A stretch of 64,000 bases of DNA from Flexistipes sp. (GTDB taxonomy: Bacteria; Chrysiogenota; Deferribacteres; Deferribacterales; Flexistipitaceae), in the NCBI RefSeq assembly GCF_036172515.1, contig NZ_JAXKVW010000002.1, positions 203,174 to 267,173 of the forward strand, in the 5' to 3' direction. A model generated the notes under the pieces. It was not told the DNA's origin and did no database searches. It saw only the letters and a program-made list of their open reading frames with translations. Of the stretch, positions 56,888-64,000 are shown piece by piece (the first letter of the stretch is position 1; each line of letters opens with the position of its first letter). Position numbers and translations under genes: made by a program.

Positions 56888-58207
56888 ATGTATGGCAGTT
56901 TTGAGTATATAAATATGATACTAACACAGAATTATTTCCAGGGTCTAAAAACGCATAGAATCATAGTTCTTTTGATGGTTGCAACAATTCTTCTCCCGCC
57001 TCTTCGGATTTCAGGGATCCCAGATATTAGGTTTGACTTAATTATTATTATCTTGGCTTGGGGCATATATTTAGGGGATCATATTTCTTCTGAGCGTGTA
57101 ATAGTGTTCCAGCATATACATATTATAAAATGGTTTGGCATTTTTGGATTAGTAATCTGTCTTTCGATTTTGTACGCATCTTTGATAAAAGGATATCCCT
57201 TAATCCTTAGGGATACATTTGAGCTTATTAAGTTGTTAAAGTATTTTCTGATCTTTTCTTTTGTAGCAAATTTAACAATATCTCACAGGGATTTTCAACT
57301 TTATTGCGAACTCGCAATTATCATTTTTTTAATGTCTGCATTTATAGGTTTTGCACAATTTTTCAATTTGTTTAATATGAATGCGTATATATCGCCTTAT
57401 TATGCACCAACTCAGATGCAAGGTCTTTTATTGCATGGAAGAATTACAGGAACCACAGGTAACCCTAATGAGTTTGGAGCTTTAATGGTTTTTGCAGCAT
57501 CCCTATCTTTGGCTTTAGCTTTATTTGCAGAAAATAGTATATCACGTCTCTTTTGTTGGTTTAGCATATCCGTTTTCTGTTTAGCTGTTTTTTTGACTCT
57601 TTCTAGATCAGCTATTATTATTTTGATAGTCTCATATTTTATTATTTTGTTAATGAAGTATCCATTAAAAAATAAAAATTTTATACGTCATTTAGGTAAA
57701 CTATTGATTGTAATTATTTTTATTAGTATTATCATTAGCTTTTTGCTTAATTTCGTTCCGCAAAAGTTTTTCTTTAGAGTTAGTGAATTGGTGTCTCTAT
57801 CTACTGCCAGTAGTTGGAAGGCTAGATTAATTATGTGGCAGGATACTCTTGCTATATGGCAGAATTCTGTGTTGTTTGGTTGGGGGCCAGCTAAAAAGGG
57901 TATGACAACTATAGTTGATAATGAATGGTTGTTACTTCTAAGAAGATATGGAATTGTTGGATTAACAGTTTTCTTACTATGGTTCTTAAATTTTTATCGG
58001 GATCTCTATGTAATAAAAAAACGCTTAAATAAGATTTGGCAAAGTTCAAGTACGATAGGTTTAATAGTGTGTTTGCAAAGTATGCTGATATCCTATGCTT
58101 TGTATATGATACCTGCTGCAGTTTACCATGACTTACAAACGTTTCCAATATTACTAATTTTTATAGGGCTTGTTTATTCGCAAGCGATAACAAGTAAAAA
58201 AACTTAA
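56888..58207 (+). CDS. Wzy/WaaL-type O-antigen polymerase or ligase
   Basis: 439 residues, about eleven membrane helices with a longer periplasmic loop around 300-345. The stretch GRITGTTGNPNEFGALMVF and the loop VSLSTASSWKARLIMWQDTLAIWQ with FGWGPAKKG are typical of the Wzy_C/O-antigen ligase domain. The first possible ATG is 56888; ATG 56915 (MILTQNYFQG) is as likely. Role: polymerising repeat units or joining the glycan to its anchor. Confidence 0.8.
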   Translation: MYGSFEYINMILTQNYFQGLKTHRIIVLLMVATILLPPLRISGIPDIRFDLIIIILAWGIYLGDHISSERVIVFQHIHIIKWFGIFGLVICLSILYASLIKGYPLILRDTFELIKLLKYFLIFSFVANLTISHRDFQLYCELAIIIFLMSAFIGFAQFFNLFNMNAYISPYYAPTQMQGLLLHGRITGTTGNPNEFGALMVFAASLSLALALFAENSISRLFCWFSISVFCLAVFLTLSRSAIIILIVSYFIILLMKYPLKNKNFIRHLGKLLIVIIFISIIISFLLNFVPQKFFFRVSELVSLSTASSWKARLIMWQDTLAIWQNSVLFGWGPAKKGMTTIVDNEWLLLLRRYGIVGLTVFLLWFLNFYRDLYVIKKRLNKIWQSSSTIGLIVCLQSMLISYALYMIPAAVYHDLQTFPILLIFIGLVYSQAITSKKT

Positions 58208-58305
58208 TAATTTAAACAAAACTTTTTTAGATAATATTTAACTAATGAACAAATTTTAATTTTAGTGCAGGTGTATATAAAAATATTGTTGTTTAAGGAG
58301 GCAAA

Positions 58306-59334
58306 ATGGCAAAAATAAATTTCGGCATAATAGGTTGCGGCAGGATTGGAAACCGTCATGCAGAGTATATATCACAGATAGCAAATTTGGAGGCTGTATG
58401 TGATATCGATTATGATTCTGCCAGAGCATTAGGGACAAAATACGGTGTACCTTATTATGAAGATATTGATGAAATGTTGTCTGAAGAAAACAATAAGATT
58501 GACGTTGTTTCCGTATGCACTCCGAACGGTTTGCATGCAGAGCACAGTATAAAAGCATTTAAAGCTGGCAAGCATGTTTTGTGTGAAAAGCCCATGGCTT
58601 TAACAGTAAAAGATTGTGAGAAAATGATCAAAGAGGCAGAGGATGCTAATAAAAGATTGTTCGTTGTTAAACAAAACAGATTTAATCCACCGGTAGAAGA
58701 ATTAAAGCGAATTATTTATAACAATTTATTGGGTGAAATATATAGTATCCAATTGAACTGCTTTTGGAATAGAAATATGGATTATTACAAAAACTCAACA
58801 TGGAAGGGAAATAAACTGCTAGATGGTGGAACATTATTTACTCAGTTTAGTCATTTTATTGATTTGCTTTATTGGCTTTTTGGAGATATTGTGGATATAA
58901 ATGCTTATATGGGCAATTTTGCACACAAAGATATAATTGAATTTGAAGATACGGGTGTAGTTGCCTTAAAGTTTGATAATGGGGCATTGGGTACTATCAA
59001 TTATACAGTTAATTCCTATAATAAAAACATGGAAGGTTCTCTAACTGTATTTGGCGAAAAGGGAACAATTAAAATCGGTGGACAATACTTAAACGTTGTT
59101 GAGTACCAAAATATTGAAGGTTATGAAATTAAAGACCTGAAAGAATCCAAACCAGCCAATAATTATGGATTTTACCAAGGATCTATGTCTAATCATGACA
59201 AGACTATAAAAAATGTTGTGGATGTTTTGAATAATAAAGGAGCAAATGCAGTTACTGGTCTTGAGGGCTTAAAAACTGTTCAAATAATTAATGAAATTTA
59301 TAATTCAGCAATCTTGAATGGGGTTAAATCATGA
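58306..59334 (+). CDS. wlbA: Gfo/Idh/MocA oxidoreductase, WbpB/WlbA-like (UDP-GlcNAcA 3-dehydrogenase)
   Basis: 342 residues with Rossmann motif IIGCGRIGNRHAEYI, the conserved CEKPMALTVKDCEKMI and the C-terminal family barrel. GGAGG precedes the ATG. Together with the acetyltransferase and aminotransferase encoded immediately downstream it fits the pathway in which UDP-GlcNAcA is oxidised at C3, aminated and acetylated to UDP-GlcNAc(3NAc)A. Assignment rests on the co-occurring trio. Overlaps the next gene by 4 nt. Confidence 0.82.
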   Translation: MAKINFGIIGCGRIGNRHAEYISQIANLEAVCDIDYDSARALGTKYGVPYYEDIDEMLSEENNKIDVVSVCTPNGLHAEHSIKAFKAGKHVLCEKPMALTVKDCEKMIKEAEDANKRLFVVKQNRFNPPVEELKRIIYNNLLGEIYSIQLNCFWNRNMDYYKNSTWKGNKLLDGGTLFTQFSHFIDLLYWLFGDIVDINAYMGNFAHKDIIEFEDTGVVALKFDNGALGTINYTVNSYNKNMEGSLTVFGEKGTIKIGGQYLNVVEYQNIEGYEIKDLKESKPANNYGFYQGSMSNHDKTIKNVVDVLNNKGANAVTGLEGLKTVQIINEIYNSAILNGVKS

Positions 59335-59801
59335 GCAGCAAACCTTCGGTAATTTTAGAAAGCTCGATAAAAGATGTTAAATTCGGTAGTAATGTAAAAA
59401 TTGTGAAACCTTGTAATCTTTATGGATGCAGTATCGGCAATAATGCCTTTATAGGTCCCTTTACTGAAATACAAAAGAATGCAAGTATAGGTAATAACTG
59501 TAAGGTGCAATCTCATTCTTTTATATGTGAGCTGGTTGAAATAGATGATGATTCAGTGATAGCTCATGGTGTAATGTTTATAAATGATACATATTCAATC
59601 GGCAAACCTGCAGAAGGTAACAAGAATTTATGGAAAAAAACGAAAGTTGGAAAAAATGTGTCTATCGGCTCAAACGCAACTATTCTTCCTGTCGTTATTT
59701 GTGATAATGTGGTTATCGGTGCCGGCAGCGTTGTAACAAAAGACATAAATGAACCGGGAATCTATGCTGGAAATCCAGCAAAAAAAATAAGAAGTATATA
59801 A
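59331..59801 (+). CDS. wlbB: Left-handed beta-helix N-acetyltransferase, WbpD/WlbB-like
   Basis: 156 residues built of hexapeptide repeats ([51 protein letters not shown]) ending [10 protein letters not shown]. Trimeric enzymes of this kind acetylate the 3-amino group of the uronate using acetyl-CoA. It is between the dehydrogenase and aminotransferase genes. Confidence 0.85.
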   Translation: MSSKPSVILESSIKDVKFGSNVKIVKPCNLYGCSIGNNAFIGPFTEIQKNASIGNNCKVQSHSFICELVEIDDDSVIAHGVMFINDTYSIGKPAEGNKNLWKKTKVGKNVSIGSNATILPVVICDNVVIGAGSVVTKDINEPGIYAGNPAKKIRSI

Positions 59802-59805
59802 TAAA

Positions 59806-60903
59806 ATGGTAAAGTTTTTAGATTTAAAAAGCCAATACGAAAGCATAAAAGATGAAATAGATGAAGCTATACAAAATGTTTTAAGTGAAACGGCTTTTGT
59901 AGGTGGTAAATATGTAAAGCAGTTTGAAGAAGAGTTTGCCCGATATCATCAAGCAGAATATTGCATAGGTGTAGGAAATGGTACAGATGCTCTTGAAATT
60001 GCCATAGAAGCACTTGATTTACCACAATATAGTGAAATAGTAGTACCTGCTAATAGCTTTATAGCTTCATCCGAAGCAGTAACACGATGTGGTCATAAAG
60101 TAGTTTTTTGTGATTGTAATAAGGATAACTATACTATTTCTATAAAAAGTCTTAAATCAAAAATCACACCAAATACAAAGGCTGTGCTAGCTGTGCATCT
60201 TTACGGTCATCCTTGCGATATGGATGAAATATTAAGAGTTGCAAAAGAGCATAATCTAAAAGTAATAGAAGATTGTGCCCAGGCTCACGGAGCAGAATAT
60301 AAAGGTAAAAAAGTCGGAAGTTTTGGGGATGTTGGAACATTTAGTTTCTATCCGGGCAAAAACTTAGGTGCTTATGGGGATGCTGGTGCTATTGTAACAA
60401 ACAATGGCGAATTAGCAAAAAAATGTAAAATGATTGCAAACCATGGAAGGATAGAAAAATATAACCATGAGTTTGAAGGAAGAAACTCAAGGTTAGACGG
60501 ATTGCAAGCAGCGATTCTGTCTGTTAAGCTAAAGCATTTAGATAAATGGACAGAAGCTAGAATAAAAGTAGCTGACTATTATCTGGAACATCTGAAAGAA
60601 GTGGAAAATATCGTACTGCCAAAAAGAGAAAATTGGGCAAAACAGGTTTATCATTTATTTGTAATAAGAACCAACAAAAGAGATGAGCTTAGGCAGTTTC
60701 TCAAAGATAATGGTATTCAGTCAGGTATCCACTATCCTATAGCACTTCCAAGACTTAAGGCTTATGAATATACGGGGCAAGCTAGTGAAGATTTTTTTGC
60801 TAATAAAAGTGATGCTGAATTGTTGAGTTTGCCAATAGGGGAACATTTAACAGAAACGGAATTAAATAAAATAGTTGGAGTATTGATTAAATGGCGACAA
60901 TAG
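59806..60903 (+). CDS. wlbC: DegT/DnrJ/EryC1 sugar aminotransferase, WbpE/WlbC-like
   Basis: 365 residues, PLP-dependent. [16 protein letters not shown] forms the cofactor phosphate pocket, [19 protein letters not shown] carries the PLP-stacking Asp/Gln, and the Schiff-base Lys is in [17 protein letters not shown]. Transfers an amino group to C3 of the keto-uronate. It starts 4 nt after the acetyltransferase gene and overlaps the next glycosyltransferase gene by 13 nt. Confidence 0.9.
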   Translation: MVKFLDLKSQYESIKDEIDEAIQNVLSETAFVGGKYVKQFEEEFARYHQAEYCIGVGNGTDALEIAIEALDLPQYSEIVVPANSFIASSEAVTRCGHKVVFCDCNKDNYTISIKSLKSKITPNTKAVLAVHLYGHPCDMDEILRVAKEHNLKVIEDCAQAHGAEYKGKKVGSFGDVGTFSFYPGKNLGAYGDAGAIVTNNGELAKKCKMIANHGRIEKYNHEFEGRNSRLDGLQAAILSVKLKHLDKWTEARIKVADYYLEHLKEVENIVLPKRENWAKQVYHLFVIRTNKRDELRQFLKDNGIQSGIHYPIALPRLKAYEYTGQASEDFFANKSDAELLSLPIGEHLTETELNKIVGVLIKWRQ

Positions 60904-61985
60904 CATATATTACACCATATTTTAAACCAACAAGTAATGCAGCTTCTATAAGAGCTTCTTCTTTTATAGATGAACTTATTAAAAAACATGATGTAACTAT
61001 ATTTACTGCCTTAAAAAATGAAAAATATAACACCATTAGTTGTTATAGTAAATTGCCTTCTAATAAAGATAAAAATATTATTAGGTTAATAAAAGAATTC
61101 ATATTTAGTTTTGAATTATTTATAAGGATAATATGTTCAAAAACCAGGGAAGTTTATATCATAACTTCACCACCATTTTTCATAGCTATTTTTGCATTTT
61201 TTGCAGTCAAAATCAAAAGACCTGAAAAAATTATTCTCGATATTAGAGATATTTATCCTGAAGTTTTTTTTCAACATGGAATTATGAGAAGTGATTCATT
61301 AGTTGGAAAACTTTTAATGAAAGTCGAAAGGTTTATGTATAGCAATTCTAACTATGTCGTTACTGTTACTGAAGGACTTAAAAAATCTATAGAACCATAT
61401 AATAGTAATGTAAAGATTGTTAGAAATGGATATGATGAAGAACTATTTAGACCGAATGCCGAAAAGTATGATGACTTCACATTTGTGTTTCATGGAACCA
61501 TGGGAAAGTTTCAAAATATTGAATTATTAAGTGAGGTAATTAAATATTGTGACGAAAATCATAAAAATTTAAAATTTCTTGTCATTGGGCATGGTCCCAA
61601 AGATTATTTAATCAAAAATCTTAGATGTAAAAATTTTAAATACATTGAAAATGTTCAGTATAAAGAAATACCTAATTTAATCTCAAAAGCCCATTTAGGG
61701 CTTTCGTTTAGAACTGATGATAAAATAAGTAAAGAGTCATTCCCTGTCAAAATATTTGAATATATTGGAGTAGGATTACCTGTAGTAGTAACGCCAATTT
61801 CTGAAGCTGGGAATATTGTATATGAAAACCAATTTGGAATTCAGAATAATAACAATATTGAGGAGATAATTGATTCTATATTATTTATCAAAGAAAACTA
61901 TGCAACTCTTGTTTCAAATATAGAAAAAAACAGATTATCTTTTACTAGAAAATCTCACTTTGAAATTTTAGACAAATTAATCTGA
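60891..61985 (+). CDS. Glycosyltransferase, GT4 (WbuB-like)
   Basis: 364 residues. N-terminal [21 protein letters not shown] and [18 protein letters not shown], followed by the acceptor domain [28 protein letters not shown] and [20 protein letters not shown]. This resembles the WbuB-type amino-sugar transferases. It is coupled to the diacetamido-sugar genes and might use their product, which is inference from position. Confidence 0.85.
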   Translation: MATIAYITPYFKPTSNAASIRASSFIDELIKKHDVTIFTALKNEKYNTISCYSKLPSNKDKNIIRLIKEFIFSFELFIRIICSKTREVYIITSPPFFIAIFAFFAVKIKRPEKIILDIRDIYPEVFFQHGIMRSDSLVGKLLMKVERFMYSNSNYVVTVTEGLKKSIEPYNSNVKIVRNGYDEELFRPNAEKYDDFTFVFHGTMGKFQNIELLSEVIKYCDENHKNLKFLVIGHGPKDYLIKNLRCKNFKYIENVQYKEIPNLISKAHLGLSFRTDDKISKESFPVKIFEYIGVGLPVVVTPISEAGNIVYENQFGIQNNNNIEEIIDSILFIKENYATLVSNIEKNRLSFTRKSHFEILDKLI

Positions 61986-62096
61986 TTTCTATGAGTAAGT
62001 TGAAAAAATTTAATTTTTAACACTATTTTAGTACAAAATTTTTAAAAAGATAAGTAATATTAACTTTTTAGCTACAAGTAATGGAGAAAGGAATAT

Positions 62097-63092
62097 ATGA
62101 TTAAAGTTATTGGTGGTTCGGGGTTTATTGGCACAAGGCTGTGCAAAAGACTGCAAGAAGCTGAGAAAGAGTTTGCGATAGTTGATAAAGCAGTGAGCAA
62201 ACGTTTTGGTGATGTATGTCGGGTAGCTGATGTGAGGGATAAAAAAGCTCTTGAGGATGTGCTGGAGAATAGAGATGCAATTATCAATTTGGCGGCCGAA
62301 CACAGGGATGATGTGAGACCGAAATCTTTGTATGATGAAGTCAACGTTGATGGCGCTAAAAATGTATGTGATGTGGCGGAGGAAAAAGGGATTAACAAGA
62401 TTATTTTTACAAGTTCTGTTGCTATATACGGTTTTGCTCCTCCGGGAACGGATGAATCCGGTGAAATAAATTATTTTAATGATTATGGCAGGACAAAGTG
62501 GGCAGCAGAAAAAATATACAAAGATTGGCAGGCAAAAGATCCTGAAAAAAGAACATTGGTAATTGTAAGACCGACTGTGGTTTTCGGTGAGCAAAATCGT
62601 GGCAACGTATATAATTTGCTTAAACAAATTGTTTCAGGAAAGTTTGTGATGATAGGAAATGGTAAAAATTTAAAGTCGATGGCTTATGTGGAAAATGTTG
62701 CAGCATTTCTGGAATATTCTATAGATGCTTTTAGACCCGGAGTTCACATTTTTAATTATATAGACAAGCCTGATTTTGATATGAATACTCTGGTAGGAAC
62801 TGTAAATTCAAAGCTTGGAAAAAGCAGTGGCACAAAAATACGTTTGCCTTATGTGCTTGGTCTGGCAGCTGGATATGGTTTTGATCTGATTGCCCGAATC
62901 ACGGGTAAAAATTTTCCGGTAAGCAGTATTCGTATAAAAAAATTCTGTGCTACTACTCAGTTTGATACTTCCATCAGTAAAAAAACAGACTTTACACCTC
63001 CTATTGCCCTGCATGAAGGTCTCGAACGTACTATCCAATATGAATTCCTCGAAGACAACACTTCAAACGACGAACTTTTTTATACTGAATAA
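62097..63092 (+). CDS. NAD-dependent epimerase/dehydratase (extended SDR)
   Basis: 331 residues. Nucleotide-binding VIGGSGFIGTRLCKRL, NLAAEHRDDVRP, catalytic TSSVAIYG and YGRTKWAAE (Tyr-x3-Lys), then IVRPTVVFGEQNRGNVYNL. It resembles reductases/epimerases that act on 4-keto-6-deoxy UDP-sugars in O-antigen loci. Preceded by 111 nt of A+T-rich DNA. The exact substrate is unknown. Confidence 0.82.
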   Translation: MIKVIGGSGFIGTRLCKRLQEAEKEFAIVDKAVSKRFGDVCRVADVRDKKALEDVLENRDAIINLAAEHRDDVRPKSLYDEVNVDGAKNVCDVAEEKGINKIIFTSSVAIYGFAPPGTDESGEINYFNDYGRTKWAAEKIYKDWQAKDPEKRTLVIVRPTVVFGEQNRGNVYNLLKQIVSGKFVMIGNGKNLKSMAYVENVAAFLEYSIDAFRPGVHIFNYIDKPDFDMNTLVGTVNSKLGKSSGTKIRLPYVLGLAAGYGFDLIARITGKNFPVSSIRIKKFCATTQFDTSISKKTDFTPPIALHEGLERTIQYEFLEDNTSNDELFYTE

Positions 63093-63111
63093 ACATCTAT
63101 TTTACAGCCAT

Positions 63112-63560
63112 CCTCACACTTCGTAAGTGTGTGTACATTCTCAAGGTAGCTAAACTTGTAACTGACTTATATAAAATAATAATATATAATTTACCATAAA
63201 TCACACTTCGTAAGTGTGAGTAAAATTAGATTCGGCACCGGAAGAAAGTATTCTTATAAGAACTGCCCGAGACAGAAATCTTTATAAAACAAAATGGGTA
63301 ACAGAAAAAATAAGAAATGTAGTAAACGAATGGAGGCTTGCTCGATCAACAGACGGTAGTGAAAAGCAGCCGAGGGTTGCGATAATGGGGCTGGCTTATA
63401 AGGCTAATGTGGATGATTTGAGTACCCTCCCTCACACTTCGTAAGTGTGAGGATAATATTTGACAAATATACTAAGTTTTCATATTATAACTAATTGTTA
63501 CTAAATATATTTTATACCTATTGGCTAAGATCAACCAATCTCACACTTACGAAGTGTGAG
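63112..63560. repeat. Four copies of a perfect 21-nt palindrome
   Basis: CTCACACTT-CGT-AAGTGTGAG hairpins at about 63112-63132 (one mismatch), 63201-63220 (first C missing), 63431-63451 and 63540-63560 (loop inverted, ACG). The first two and the second two flank a broken gene and a 90-nt spacer. They appear nowhere else in the window. Confidence 0.85.
63229..63430 (+). pseudogene. Remnant of a WecC-type UDP-ManNAc dehydrogenase
   Basis: About 67 codons read DSAPEESILIRTARDRNLYK, then WVTEKIRNVVNEW and PRVAIMGLAYKANVDDLST. The last block corresponds to the GLAFKxxxDDLRESP signature in the C-terminal domain of WecC/WbpO dehydrogenases. There is no start codon, and both ends are cut within a few nucleotides of the 63201 and 63431 palindromes. 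The rest of the gene is absent. Confidence 0.75.
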
Positions 63561-63689
63561 ATTGGCAGTGCAGCATAATTTACGAAGGGAAGGTGACAAG
63601 TAAATTATATATTATAAAGGAATTTAATGGGTTAGTTTAATTCTTTTGAAGATATCAAAGCGTGAAAAGTAGGTTTTAGGTCGTGGGTG

Positions 63690-63790
63690 ATAATTATGGG
63701 AGGGAAGGCAGGTTGATATAGTTGAAATGCCAGTTGGAAGGGCTAAAGGACGAGGGAAAAGTAAATTATGCTACAGAGGTTGAGACAAAA
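63690..63790. repeat. G-rich degenerate stretch
   Basis: GGGAGGGAAGGCAGGTTGATATAGTTGAAAT-type 9-mers (63697-63735) and the GGGCTAAAGGACGAGGG phrase, in the G-strand sense. The region 63562-63880 holds no gene that I can support. Confidence 0.55.
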
Positions 63791-63880
63791 TTATGAACGA
63801 TCTCTATTTTTTATTGCTATAACTTTTCCCCTTAAATCCGCCAACTCATTCTTGCAAATATCATAGACAATATCAGCATT

Positions 63881-63986
63881 GAGTATTCCGGGTCAAATTG
63901 AGCCACCTGTCCGGAGATTGAGAGCCACCAGTCCGGCAAAATAGAGCCAGCGTTCCGGTAAAGAGAGCCATTTTCTCACAAAATCC
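63881..63986. mobile_element. End of an IS21-like insertion sequence
   Basis: Four ~22-nt subrepeats each with GAGCCA and mostly ending TCCGG, beginning GAGTATTCCGGGTC. Same orientation as the solo copy at 44785-44889, with about 85-90 percent identity by eye. If an intact element follows, its transposase genes lie beyond the right edge. Confidence 0.6.
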
Positions 63987-64000
63987 CTTAAAATGTATAA

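Overview
The window reads as low-GC (visibly A+T-rich) DNA from an anaerobically respiring Gram-negative bacterium. The combination of a nap-type periplasmic nitrate reductase cluster with an octaheme hydroxylamine-oxidoreductase-like cytochrome, MglA/MglB polarity proteins, LarB and a TRAP transporter would suit a member of Deferribacterota (Flexistipes/Deferribacter type). That assignment is inference from gene content and protein character; no rRNA is present to confirm it.

Positions 1-26 kb are mostly ordinary backbone: the end of a TRAP transporter operon (2-1966), a heme-binding sensor kinase with its OmpR-type regulator (2373-4603), napMADGH on the minus strand (4953-9784) divergent from the octaheme cytochrome gene (9976-11577), then a long minus-strand housekeeping block (dnaQ-like exonuclease, larB, rlmE, rng, mglA, mglB, recR, ybaB, dnaX), a polar amino-acid ABC transporter (20767-23276), an unusual ferredoxin-fusion protein, a single-domain response regulator, a tandem-Hfq protein and tRNA-Leu(CAG). 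A sulfate uptake and activation block (SLC13 permease, cysQ, cysD, cysNC) lies at 29490-35576.

From the tRNA to about 50.8 kb, broken only by that sulfate block and an AAA+ regulator, the DNA is accessory. It holds four MntA/HepT (nucleotidyltransferase/HEPN) toxin-antitoxin modules, an RHH/RelE pair, a second RelE-type pair, a Fic protein, a broken VapBC pair, an AbiEi/AbiEii pair, a DUF234-type ATPase, and six genes or fragments of small four-helix-bundle (S23/IVP-like) proteins. Between them lie arrays of short degenerate tandem repeats with unit lengths of 6, 7, 8, 9 and 10 nt, each unit having a fixed half and a variable half. Two patterns stand out. Three mntA genes share a nearly identical promoter, leader and first ~40 codons and then diverge abruptly inside the catalytic motif, while a fourth shares the promoter and first codons only. 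The four-helix-bundle genes tend to sit between G-rich arrays upstream and complementary C-rich arrays downstream.

From 48.9 kb to 63.1 kb is a surface-polysaccharide locus: UDP-glucuronate 4-epimerase, UDP-GlcNAc dehydrogenase, Wzx flippase, sulfotransferase, three glycosyltransferases, a Wzy/WaaL-type membrane protein, and the oxidoreductase/acetyltransferase/aminotransferase trio expected to make UDP-2,3-diacetamido-2,3-dideoxyglucuronate. The first two enzymes carry in-frame insertions made of the same short repeats found between the toxin-antitoxin genes. The window closes with a wecC remnant among four copies of a perfect palindrome and with an apparent insertion-sequence end whose twin lies at 44.8 kb.
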